Source: Clostridiales bacterium | GTDB taxonomy: Bacteria; Bacillota; Clostridia; Oscillospirales; Oscillospiraceae | Direction: 5' to 3' | NCBI GenBank assembly: GCA_004558115.1 | Contig: SFDT01000003.1 | Coordinates: 1-64,000, forward strand | Length of the DNA: 64,000 nucleotides | Shown: in pieces, positions 42,294-51,408 of the stretch | Layout: the number at the start of each line of letters is the position of its first letter | Numbering within the stretch: the stretch's first letter is position 1 | Made by a program: the position numbers and the translations under genes | Notes under the pieces: model-generated | What the model was told of the DNA's origin: nothing | What the model saw: only the letters and a program-made list of their open reading frames with translations | The model's database searches: none

Positions 42294-43430
42294 ATGGAAA
42301 CAAAGCTAAAGCGCGTCATCTTTACCTGCGGCGGCACGGCGGGCCACGTGAACCCCGCCATCGCCCTGGCCCAGCTGATGCATGAGAAGGACCCGGAAAC
42401 GGAGTTTTTGTTCGTGGGGGCGGAGCGGGGCCTGGAAAAGGATCTGGTCCCCCAGGCGGGATACGCGTTTCGCACCGTCCACATCTCCAGCTTCCACCGT
42501 TCCTTCAAGCCCAAAGAGATCAAACACAACCTTGTCTCCGTCTGCAACCTGCTGCGGGCCCCGGGTGAGGCCCGGGCCATCCTGCGGGACTTCCGGCCGG
42601 ACGTGGTCATCGGCACCGGCGGCTACGCCAGCTTTCCCATGGTGAAGGCCGCCGCCAAGGCCGGCATCCCCACGGCGGTCCACGAGTCCAATATGGTGCC
42701 CGGATTGACCACCGAGATGCTGGAGCCTTTCGCCGGGCGCATCATGGTGGGCTTTGAGGAGTGCCGCCGGCACTATAAGCACCCGGACCGGGTCCGCGTC
42801 ACCGGCACGCCGGTGCGGGGAGACTTTTTCTCCATGACGAAGCAGGAGGCCAAAAAGACCCTGGGGGTGGACGACGGCCGCCCCCTCATCGTGTCCTTCT
42901 GGGGCTCCCTGGGCGCCGCCGGCATGAACCGCCAAATGGCGGATTTCCTGGCCCTGGAGGCGGCGAAGGAGCCCTTCCACCACATCCACGGCGCCGGCAA
43001 GAGCGGCTACCCCATGGTGCGGCAGCTGCTGGCGGAAAAAGGCGTGGACCTGGAGCGGCACCCATCTTTGCAGGTGCGGGAGTACATTTATGACATGGCT
43101 CCGGTCATGCGGGCGGCGGATCTGGTCCTCTGCCGGGCCGGCGCCTCCACCATCAGCGAGCTGACGGCGCTGGGCGTTCCCGCCCTCATCGTACCGTCGC
43201 CCTATGTCACCAACAACCACCAGGAGAAAAACGCCCGGGTGCTGGAGGCGGCCGGCGGCGCCGTGGTCCTGCTGGAGCGGGACAGCTCCGGCCAGGCATT
43301 GTTCCAGACCGCCTGCGGCATCCTCCACGATGCGCAGCGGCGGGCCGCCATGGAAAAAGCCATGGCCTCCCTGGGCATCCGGGACGCCACGGAGCGCATT
43401 TACCAGACGGTCCTGGAGCTTTGCCAGTAA
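42294..43430 (+). CDS. murG: UDP-GlcNAc--lipid I N-acetylglucosaminyltransferase MurG
   Basis: This 378-residue GT28 enzyme makes lipid II at the inner membrane face. It shows the N-terminal GGTAGHVNPAIALA loop, GTGGYASFPMV, the HESNMVPG motif and the C-terminal donor-binding CRAGASTISELTALGVPALIVPSP (in part). Length is normal. It follows ftsW by 19 bp. Confidence 0.97.
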   Translation: METKLKRVIFTCGGTAGHVNPAIALAQLMHEKDPETEFLFVGAERGLEKDLVPQAGYAFRTVHISSFHRSFKPKEIKHNLVSVCNLLRAPGEARAILRDFRPDVVIGTGGYASFPMVKAAAKAGIPTAVHESNMVPGLTTEMLEPFAGRIMVGFEECRRHYKHPDRVRVTGTPVRGDFFSMTKQEAKKTLGVDDGRPLIVSFWGSLGAAGMNRQMADFLALEAAKEPFHHIHGAGKSGYPMVRQLLAEKGVDLERHPSLQVREYIYDMAPVMRAADLVLCRAGASTISELTALGVPALIVPSPYVTNNHQEKNARVLEAAGGAVVLLERDSSGQALFQTACGILHDAQRRAAMEKAMASLGIRDATERIYQTVLELCQ

Positions 43431-43496
43431 CCGGAATTCCCTGTTCGCCATAGGATGGACTGTTGAGCCATTCTGTGAAGCGGAGGGAATAACCAT

Positions 43497-44756
43497 ATGA
43501 GCCAGCTATTGGTGAGAGGCGGGCAGCCTCTCCACGGCGAGGTGACCATCCAGGGAGCGAAAAACAGCGTCCTTCCCATTCTGGCGGCCACGGTCCTGAC
43601 CGGGGACCGGGTGGTGCTGCGGGGCTGTCCGCGCCTGAGGGATGTGGACGCCTCCATCCGCATCCTGCAAAGCCTGGGCTGCCGGGCCCAGTGGGAGGGG
43701 GACGCCCTGACGGTGGACACCGCCGCCTTGAACCGCTGCGAGATCTCTGATATACTGATGCGGGAGATGCGCTCCTCCGCCATATTCTTAGGCGCCGTCC
43801 TGGCCCGGCTGGGCAGGGCGGACATCAGCTACCCCGGCGGGTGTGAGCTGGGCCCCCGCCCCATCGACCTGCACCTGAGCGGCCTGCGGGACCTGGGGGC
43901 GGACATCCGGGAGGAAGGCGGCATCCTCCACTGCACGGCCAGCCGCCTTGCAGGCAGGGAGCTGATGCTGAGCCTGCCGTCGGTGGGCGCTACGGAGAAC
44001 CTCATGCTGGCCGCCTGCGGGGCGGAGGGGACCACGGTCATCTCCAACGCCGCCCGGGAGCCGGAGATCGTGGACCTCCAGGACTTTTTGAACGCCTGCG
44101 GCGCGGAAGTCTCCGGCGCGGGCAGCACCAGCGTCACCATTCGGGGAGGGAAGCCTCTCCACGGCTGCGAATTCCGCTGTATGCCGGACCGCATCGTGGC
44201 GGCGACGTACCTTTGCGCCTGCGCCTCGGCGGGGGGAGAGGTCTATCTGCGCGGCACCCGGGAGCGGCACCTGGCCACAGTGGCCGACGCCCTGCGGCAG
44301 GCGGGGTGCACGGTGGCCGGCGACGGGGAGGGCATTGCCTGCCGGTGCCGCCGGCGGCTGCGGGCGGTCCGCCCGGTGCGGACAGCGCCCTATCCGGGCT
44401 TTCCCACGGACGCCCAGGCGGTGCTGATGGCGGCCATGCTGAAAAGCCGGGGCACCACGGTGTTCGAGGAGAATATTTTTGAAAACCGTTACCGCCACGT
44501 GGATGAGCTGACCCGCATGGGGGCGGAGATCCGGGTGGCCGGCCGGGTGGCCGTGGTCACCGGGGTGGAGCGGCTGTCCGGCGCCGCCGTCCGCTGCACG
44601 GACCTGCGGGGCGGAGCGGCGCTGTGCGTGGCGGCTCTGGCCGCCGACGGGGAGACCCGCATTTTTGAAACGGCCCACATCGACCGGGGCTATGAGGACA
44701 TTGTCAGGGACCTGCGGGCCCTGGGGGCGGACGCGGTCCGCAGTGACAACGCGTGA
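43497..44756 (+). CDS. murA: UDP-N-acetylglucosamine 1-carboxyvinyltransferase MurA
   Basis: This 419-residue enzyme transfers enolpyruvate to UDP-GlcNAc, the first committed wall step and the target of fosfomycin. The expected KNSVLPILAA motif is present, and the catalytic cysteine is retained as C116 in YPGGCELGPRPIDLH. It is placed between murG and ftsQ, a location used by some Clostridia. The stop overlaps the region just before ftsQ. Confidence 0.96.
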   Translation: MSQLLVRGGQPLHGEVTIQGAKNSVLPILAATVLTGDRVVLRGCPRLRDVDASIRILQSLGCRAQWEGDALTVDTAALNRCEISDILMREMRSSAIFLGAVLARLGRADISYPGGCELGPRPIDLHLSGLRDLGADIREEGGILHCTASRLAGRELMLSLPSVGATENLMLAACGAEGTTVISNAAREPEIVDLQDFLNACGAEVSGAGSTSVTIRGGKPLHGCEFRCMPDRIVAATYLCACASAGGEVYLRGTRERHLATVADALRQAGCTVAGDGEGIACRCRRRLRAVRPVRTAPYPGFPTDAQAVLMAAMLKSRGTTVFEENIFENRYRHVDELTRMGAEIRVAGRVAVVTGVERLSGAAVRCTDLRGGAALCVAALAADGETRIFETAHIDRGYEDIVRDLRALGADAVRSDNA

Positions 44757-44773
44757 GACTGGGAGTCGTGAAC

Positions 44774-45535
44774 ATGGCAAGACGCAGACATTCCAACCGG
44801 CGGCACAGAAGGGGGAGCTTCGGCTTCCTCTACAAGGTGCTGTCCATGCTGGTCATCTGCGGGGCCATCATCGCGGCGCTGACGCTGTTTTTCCGGGTGG
44901 GCACCATCGTGGTCACCGGCCAGGAGCGGTATACGGAGGCGGAGGTCATCGCCGCCACCGGCGTGGAGCAGGACGATAATTTGTTCCTGCTGAACAAATA
45001 CACCGTGGCCAACAACATTCTGGCGGAGCTTCCCTATATTGAGGAGATCCGCATCAACCGCAAGCTGCCGGATACGCTGCTCATTGAGGTAAAGGAGTGC
45101 GGCGACCCGCTGGCGGTCATTCAGGACGGCTTTGCCTGGCTGGTGAGTCCCGGCGGCAAGATCGTGGAGCAGCGGGGTGCATCAGAGGCGGGAGACTGCC
45201 CCGTCATCAGCGGCTGCCAGCTGCTGGCCCCCACGGTGGGCACGCCTCTGGCCCTGGCCACGGAGTACGCCACCCAGCAGCAAAGCCTTTTGGAGCTGCT
45301 GAATGCCCTGGAGAGCGCCGGGATGCTGGACCAGGTGGAGGGCATCCATCTGGAGGACCTGTCCGTGCTGGTCATGGACTACGGCGGCCGCTTTTCCGTG
45401 GAGATGCCCTATGGCGCGGACTATCCCCGCAAGCTCCGTGCGCTCCAGGCGGTCATCGACAATCTGGAGACCAACCAGACCGGAACAGTCCAGCTGACCT
45501 GGGACAACGGCGAGGTCCATTTTATCGAAGATTGA
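44774..45535 (+). CDS. ftsQ: Cell division protein FtsQ/DivIB
   Basis: The 253-residue bitopic protein has a basic cytoplasmic tail (RRRHSNRRHRRG), a membrane helix near residues 23-42, a POTRA domain (VGTIVVTGQERYTEAEVIAATGV, in part) and the FtsQ beta domain. It scaffolds the divisome. ATG 44774 follows GGGAG, while the GTG at 44753 inside the murA stop is less likely. It ends before a terminator, so ftsZ is separately promoted. Confidence 0.92.
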   Translation: MARRRHSNRRHRRGSFGFLYKVLSMLVICGAIIAALTLFFRVGTIVVTGQERYTEAEVIAATGVEQDDNLFLLNKYTVANNILAELPYIEEIRINRKLPDTLLIEVKECGDPLAVIQDGFAWLVSPGGKIVEQRGASEAGDCPVISGCQLLAPTVGTPLALATEYATQQQSLLELLNALESAGMLDQVEGIHLEDLSVLVMDYGGRFSVEMPYGADYPRKLRALQAVIDNLETNQTGTVQLTWDNGEVHFIED

Positions 45536-45540
45536 CGAAG

Positions 45541-45571
45541 GGGAGGAGCCGGCGGGACCGCTCCTCCTTTT
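45541..45571 (+). terminator. Terminator after ftsQ
   Basis: GGAGGAGC pairs with GCTCCTCC, followed by TTTT, closing the mraZ-ftsQ unit. Confidence 0.75.
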
Positions 45572-45607
45572 CGACGGAAAAAACTCCGGGAAAAGGCCAA
45601 AGGCCCC

Positions 45608-45636
45608 TTGACCGGAGAAACAAAGTGTCATACAAT
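45608..45636 (+). promoter_or_regulatory. Promoter of ftsZ
   Basis: TTGACC (45608-45613), a 17-bp spacer and TACAAT (45631-45636), 86 bp before the start codon. Confidence 0.75.
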
Positions 45637-45721
45637 AACTTTATTACTATAACCACAGGATATTGAGAGAATAAAAGGGCGGACATGCCCTTTGCCACAA
45701 ATGATAGTAGGAGGCACCACT

Positions 45722-46843
<1,122 letters not shown>

Positions 46844-46858
46844 TTGAAAAATCTGGAA

Positions 46859-46893
46859 CGCCCCGCAGGAATTTCCTGCGGGGCGCCGTTCTT
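46859..46893 (+). terminator. Terminator of ftsZ
   Basis: A 13-bp stem (46859-46871 with 46873-46885) with a nearly absent loop, then CCGTTCTTTTTT. Confidence 0.85.
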
Positions 46894-47032
46894 TTTTCCC
46901 GCGGCGGGGCTTCTGGGGATTCGTCCCTTGGGGCCGCTGCCGCTTTTTGCATGGGGTGAGCCGGCGGCGGAGCGCAAAAGATACTCCTGCCGGCGCGGAT
47001 ACCGCCGGCTTTTTGGAAAAGAGGTGATTTTT

Positions 47033-48070
47033 TTGTATGGACCATGGCAAACGGCAAAACGGGCGCTGCGGGGCGGAGCGGCGCTGCTGCTGGCGGTGCA
47101 GCTTTTGATCGCCCCCACGGCGGCGGCCCGGGCGGCGGAGCCGGATACAGCGCCTTCCGCCAGAGAGCTGGTTCCGGTGGGGCACACGGTGGGCATCAAG
47201 CTGTTTTCCCGGGGTGTGCTGGTGGTGAAGCTGGCGGAGGACAGTACGCCTGCCAAGGCCTGCGGCCTGCGGACCGGTGATGTCATCGTCAGCTGCGGCG
47301 GCACGACTGTCCGGTCCTCGGAGCAGTTCCAGTCCCTGCTGCAAAAAACAGGGCAGCAGGCCACGGACCTGCAGGTCCAGCGGAACGGACAGAGCATGAC
47401 CCTCTCCGTCTGCCCGGAGCAAAATGAGCAGGGAACCTATTCTATCGGCGCCTGGATCCGGGACAGCATGGCGGGCATCGGTACTGTCACCTATTATGAC
47501 CCGTCCACAGGTGTATTCGGCGCCCTGGGTCACGGCATCACCGACATGGACACCTCGCTGCTGATGCCCTTCTCCTCCGGCTCCGTGCTGGCCTCCACAG
47601 TGAAGGCCGTGAAGCGGGGTGAGGTGGGCAGCGCCGGAGAGCTGCGGGGAGATTTTGACCTCCAGTCAGACCTGGGCGACCTGTACGCCAATACGGACTG
47701 CGGCATCTTTGGCTGCCTGGAGGAGAACGGCGCTTCCTGGCAGCAGGGTGAAGCGCTGCCGGTGGCGTCGCCGTCGCAGGTGGAAACAGGGCCTGCCACG
47801 ATTTTGGCCAATGTCCAGGGGGACGAGGTGCGTTCCTACGATGTGGAAATTTTGAAGATCATTCCCAACAGCGGCGACGGCCGGGAGCTGGTGCTTTCCG
47901 TGACGGACCCGGACCTGATCTCCGCCACCGGCGGCATCGTCCAGGGAATGTCGGGTTCCCCCATTTTGCAAAACGGCAAATTTGTGGGCGCGGTGACCCA
48001 TGTGCTGCTGAACGACCCAACCAAAGGATATGGAATTTTCCTCGAAACTATGCTGAAAGCGGCGAATTGA
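47033..48070 (+). CDS. spoIVB: Stage IV sporulation serine peptidase SpoIVB
   Basis: The 345-residue S55-family protease is made in the forespore and, in Bacillus, triggers pro-sigma-K processing. A signal anchor (LLLAVQLLIAPTAAARAA) spans about residues 18-36. A PDZ domain follows (GVLVVKLAEDSTPAKACGLRTG, in part), and the peptidase contains H167 in GHGITD and S307 in QGMSGSP. TTG 47033 follows GAGGTGA; GTG 47024 is possible. Shorter than the Bacillus protein, it keeps all visible catalytic features. It normally precedes spo0A directly but does not here. Confidence 0.93.
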   Translation: MYGPWQTAKRALRGGAALLLAVQLLIAPTAAARAAEPDTAPSARELVPVGHTVGIKLFSRGVLVVKLAEDSTPAKACGLRTGDVIVSCGGTTVRSSEQFQSLLQKTGQQATDLQVQRNGQSMTLSVCPEQNEQGTYSIGAWIRDSMAGIGTVTYYDPSTGVFGALGHGITDMDTSLLMPFSSGSVLASTVKAVKRGEVGSAGELRGDFDLQSDLGDLYANTDCGIFGCLEENGASWQQGEALPVASPSQVETGPATILANVQGDEVRSYDVEILKIIPNSGDGRELVLSVTDPDLISATGGIVQGMSGSPILQNGKFVGAVTHVLLNDPTKGYGIFLETMLKAAN

Positions 48071-48082
48071 TCGTTCACATGC

Positions 48083-48111
48083 AAAGCGGCTGTCCAATGG
48101 ACGGCCGCTTT
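48083..48111 (+). terminator. Hairpin after spoIVB
   Basis: AAAGCGGCTGTCC pairs with GGACGGCCGCTTT (one G-U) around AAT. No T-run beyond the stem. Confidence 0.6.
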
Positions 48112-48286
48112 ACATACCGCAATGATGGACGGAGCATACAACAAGCGAGACAAAGAAAACTCTATGCGCAATCGTTCACGCAAAAATTACAAATATTTTT
48201 TTAAAATTTTCCGTTAAATATAAAAAATAAATAAAAATGTTAAATAATTGACATGTAAAAATTTTATAAAAAAGCAAACGTTTGCA

Positions 48287-48315
48287 TTGATTTTAAGAAA
48301 AGAGTGGGGTATACT
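48287..48315 (+). promoter_or_regulatory. Promoter of the antiporter gene
   Basis: TTGATT (48287-48292), a 17-bp spacer and TATACT (48310-48315). It lies at the edge of an unusually A/T-rich stretch (48180-48300). Confidence 0.65.
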
Positions 48316-48353
48316 GAGGAAACCAAAATTTGAAGAAGAGGAAGTTGTGCGCC

Positions 48354-49649
48354 ATGTCTACGCTTTTGTCTGTTTCCATTGCCATGCTGGCCGGACTGCT
48401 GATGACCCGGGTGTTCAACCTGTGGAAACTGCCGGATGTTACCGCTTACCTGGTGGCCGGTGTGCTGATCGGGCCCTACTTTCTGGGGTCCATGCACATG
48501 GAAGGACTGGGCTTTGTCTCCAGTCAGGCAGTGGGCAGTTTGGGTCTGGTCTCGGAAGTGGCCCTTGGCTTCATCGCCTTTTCCATCGGCAATGAATTTC
48601 GCTTGCAGGACCTGAAGGCCACCGGCAGGCAGGCGGCAGTCATCGGCATCTTCCAGGCGCTGACGGCCACCGCACTGGTGGACCTTGCCCTGCTGGCGGT
48701 CCATTTCCTGATGCCGGAGAAGCTGTCCCTGGCCCAGGTGCTCACCTTGGGTGCCATTGCCACGGCCACCGCTCCCGCCGCCACACTGATGGTGGTGCGC
48801 CAGTACAAGGCCAAGGGACCTCTCACCACGCTGCTGCTGCCTATCGTGGCCTTGGATGACGCGGTGGGCCTGGTGGTGTTCGCGGTATCCTTCGGCATTG
48901 CCAAGACCCTGGTCAGCAATGCAGTGGACCTGGTGTCCATCCTGGTGAATCCGTTGGTGGAGATCGTGGGGTCCCTGGTGCTGGGCGCTGTCATGGGCTG
49001 GCTGCTGACGCAGCTGGAAAAGCTGTTCCACTCCAATACCAACCGCCTGAACATGACCATCGCCTTCGTGTTTCTCACGGTCTCCCTGTCCATGCTGGAA
49101 TTCCGCCTGGGTCCCGTCACCGTGGGCTTTTCCTCTTTGCTGGTGTGCATGATGCTGGGGACGGTGTTCTGCAATCTCTGCCCCTTGTCCGGCGACCTGA
49201 TGGGAGCGGCGGACAAATGGACCTCGCCGCTGTTTGCCCTGTTCTTTGTCATCAGCGGCGCGGAGCTGGAGCTGGATGTGTTCACCGATTGGGCCATCGT
49301 CTGTGCCGGTGTGGTATACATTCTCTTTCGCTCCGCCGGAAAATACCTGGGCGCTTATGCCAGCGCCAAATGGATGAAGTGCGCTCCGGAGGTCTGCAAA
49401 TATCTGGGCATCACCTTGCTGCCCCAGGCAGGCGTGTCCTTGGGCATGTGCGCCACGGCCATGCAGTTGGGAGAGCAGGGGAGCCTCATCCGCAATATCA
49501 CCCTGTTTTCCGTGCTGGTCTATGAGATGGTGGGCCCTTTGCTGACTCGCCAGGCCCTGACCGCGGCCGGAGACATCAAGCCCATATCCGAGGAGGTCCG
49601 CAACCGCCGGCAGACCAAGCTGGAGTTGGCAAAGAAAAACGGGAAATAA
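48354..49649 (+). CDS. CPA2-family cation/proton antiporter
   Basis: This 431-residue protein has about 12 membrane helices and belongs to the Na+/H+ exchanger (CPA2) group, with GLLMTRVFNLWKLPDVTAYLVAGVLIGP-type start (in part) and the conserved LPIVALDDAVGLVVF motif, whose paired aspartates carry ions. It has no TrkA-N or UspA regulatory domain. The transported ion is unknown. ATG 48354 follows GAGGAAG. Its A/T-rich promoter region and position between spoIVB and spo0A suggest later insertion. Confidence 0.9.
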   Translation: MSTLLSVSIAMLAGLLMTRVFNLWKLPDVTAYLVAGVLIGPYFLGSMHMEGLGFVSSQAVGSLGLVSEVALGFIAFSIGNEFRLQDLKATGRQAAVIGIFQALTATALVDLALLAVHFLMPEKLSLAQVLTLGAIATATAPAATLMVVRQYKAKGPLTTLLLPIVALDDAVGLVVFAVSFGIAKTLVSNAVDLVSILVNPLVEIVGSLVLGAVMGWLLTQLEKLFHSNTNRLNMTIAFVFLTVSLSMLEFRLGPVTVGFSSLLVCMMLGTVFCNLCPLSGDLMGAADKWTSPLFALFFVISGAELELDVFTDWAIVCAGVVYILFRSAGKYLGAYASAKWMKCAPEVCKYLGITLLPQAGVSLGMCATAMQLGEQGSLIRNITLFSVLVYEMVGPLLTRQALTAAGDIKPISEEVRNRRQTKLELAKKNGK

Positions 49650-49654
49650 AAACC

Positions 49655-49681
49655 GTGCCCCACTCGCGGCGAGTGGGGCAC
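49655..49681. terminator. Terminator between the antiporter and NUDIX genes
   Basis: GTGCCCCACTCG pairs with CGAGTGGGGCAC around CGG. On the minus strand GGTTTTTATTT follows, making it a good stop for the NUDIX gene. Confidence 0.85.
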
Positions 49682-49686
49682 ACTGC

Positions 49687-50247
49687 TTAATATGCGGCTA
49701 GCTTTTCGTTGAGCTTGCGGTAGACCCGCTGGCGGAACCAGGGTTCGCTGGAGGCCTCCACAGCGCCCTCCGGCGTGAACCAGCCCACCCGGCTGTTCTC
49801 GTCCGGCTTGCAGCGGACAGCTTCCGCCGGGTCCGCTTCCACCAGGAAGGTGACGTTCAGGTGCAGGTGGGAGGAGACGTATTTCCCGTGCTTTTCGTGG
49901 CCGTCCACGGTGAGGATCTCCAAGGAGTAAATATCCGGCGACACCGCCCGAATCTTCGTCAGGCCGCTTTCCTCCCGGACCTCCCGCAGGGCCACCGCCA
50001 GCAGGTCGTGGTCCCCGTCGGCGTGGCCGCCCAGCCAGGCCCAGGAATCGTATAAATTGTGGTACGCCATCAGCACCTGCCGCCGGTCCGGGCTCACCAC
50101 CCAGGCGGAGGCCGTCAGGTGGGCGGCACAGTTGTCCCGGCTGTACAGCTCCTCGCCGCTTTCTAGCCGCCGCAAAAGCTCCTTCCGGTCCTGTTCCTCC
50201 TGCTCGTTCCAGGGCCGGTAGGCTGTGATCTGTTCCAAAAGCTCCAT
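49687..50247 (-). CDS. NUDIX hydrolase
   Basis: This 186-residue protein has the NUDIX core (GGHADGDHDLLAVALREVREESGL, in part), with REVREESG intact but the first canonical Glu replaced by Asp. Family members hydrolyse nucleoside diphosphates linked to other groups. The N-terminal 35 residues (ITAYRPWNEQEEQDRKELL) recur in a NUDIX subgroup near isopentenyl-diphosphate isomerase-like enzymes. The substrate is unknown. It is on the opposite strand to its neighbours, between the antiporter and spo0A. Confidence 0.88.
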   Translation of the reverse strand: MELLEQITAYRPWNEQEEQDRKELLRRLESGEELYSRDNCAAHLTASAWVVSPDRRQVLMAYHNLYDSWAWLGGHADGDHDLLAVALREVREESGLTKIRAVSPDIYSLEILTVDGHEKHGKYVSSHLHLNVTFLVEADPAEAVRCKPDENSRVGWFTPEGAVEASSEPWFRQRVYRKLNEKLAAY

Positions 50248-50353
50248 GGTCCCGCCTCCTTTGCTTTATCATAGCACAGGGCGGCAAATAAGGGAAGCGG
50301 CAGCGCCAAAATCCTTGAACACCAGACGTCTGTTGAATTTTTTTGAAAAAAAC

Positions 50354-50360
50354 GGTCGAA
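50354..50360 (+). promoter_or_regulatory. Candidate Spo0A box upstream of spo0A
   Basis: GGTCGAA matches 6 of 7 positions of the TGTCGAA 0A-box. It lies about 175 bp before spo0A in the 285-bp A/T-rich gap 50248-50532, which holds no gene that I can support. Autoregulation is known in Bacillus but not shown here. Confidence 0.35.
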
Positions 50361-50532
50361 TGATTTTTGGAATTTATTTACAGTTTGCGGTTGCAAAAGC
50401 TGTCCAATTATGATAATTTATAGAAAACGTGATTTGAAGCTTCATGAATCCGTCGCAAAGAGGGAAACGGGCATTTTCCAAGCGCGGCCCTGCTTTCCCG
50501 GGACCAAAAAATTGAAAAAGGACAAGGAAAAC

Positions 50533-51297
50533 ATGGATACCAGGAAAACTGTATTGCTGGCAGATGCCAACGAAGAATTCCGCGGGATGCTGCGGGAGAT
50601 CATAGACCAGACAGAGGAATTCACCGTGGTGGGTTCCACAGGGGATGGGGCGGAAGCTTTGCAGTTGATTGAACAGCGGCGGCCGGATTTGGTGTTGATG
50701 GATGTGGTGCTGCCGGGACTGGACGGCTTTGGTGTGATGAAACGCATGGACCTGCAGGCGGAAAAGGCGCCCCGGGTCATTCTGCTCTCGGCATTTTGCA
50801 ACGAGCAGGTGGCGGCGGAGGCGGTGAGCCTGGGGGCCAGCTATTTCTTCCCCAAGCCCTGTGACACGCAGACCCTTCTGGACCGGATGCACACCGTTCT
50901 CCAACAGCCGGAGGAGGAAGCGGAGCCAGCCGCACCGGATATGAAAAACCGGGTGACCGCTGTCATCCATGAGATCGGAGTTCCCGCCCATATCAAGGGC
51001 TACCAGTACCTGCGGGAGGCCATCCTCATCGCCGTGGACGATATGGATGTCATCAACGCTGTCACCAAGGTGCTGTACCCGGAGGTGGCCAAACGCTTCG
51101 GCACCACCCCCTCCCGGGTGGAGCGGGCCATCCGCCACGCCATTGAGGTGGCCTGGGACCGGGGCGACCTGGAGACGCTGCAAAAGTACTTTGGCTACAC
51201 CGTGTCCAACGCCAAGGGCAAGCCCACCAATTCGGAGTTCATCGCCATGATCGCCGACCGGCTGGTGCTGGAGCAGAAGCGTCCCCGCCACGCTTGA
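50533..51297 (+). CDS. spo0A: Sporulation master regulator Spo0A
   Basis: This 254-residue regulator has a receiver domain with D11, phospho-acceptor D57 ([13 protein letters not shown]), T/S and K residues further on ([15 protein letters not shown]) and the highly conserved Spo0A DNA-binding domain ([37 protein letters not shown], in part). Phosphorylated Spo0A switches cells to sporulation. ATG 50533 follows AAGGAAAA. Its presence shows that the organism belongs to a spore-forming lineage. The kinase supplying phosphate is not identifiable in the window. Confidence 0.97.
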   Translation: MDTRKTVLLADANEEFRGMLREIIDQTEEFTVVGSTGDGAEALQLIEQRRPDLVLMDVVLPGLDGFGVMKRMDLQAEKAPRVILLSAFCNEQVAAEAVSLGASYFFPKPCDTQTLLDRMHTVLQQPEEEAEPAAPDMKNRVTAVIHEIGVPAHIKGYQYLREAILIAVDDMDVINAVTKVLYPEVAKRFGTTPSRVERAIRHAIEVAWDRGDLETLQKYFGYTVSNAKGKPTNSEFIAMIADRLVLEQKRPRHA

Positions 51298-51375
51298 TAC
51301 TACTCTCCCACTAAAATAAGATATTTTAATGGGAACCGACGCACTTGGCGCGTTGGATTCTAGTATGAATCCGCG

Positions 51376-51404
51376 AAAAAGGAGAGGCATTGCCTCTCCT
51401 TTTT
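51376..51404. terminator. Bidirectional terminator between spo0A and the DUF2812 gene
   Basis: AAAAAGGAGAGGC pairs with GCCTCTCCTTTTT around ATT. A weaker A/T hairpin lies at 51306-51332. Confidence 0.85.
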
Positions 51405-51408
51405 GCTG

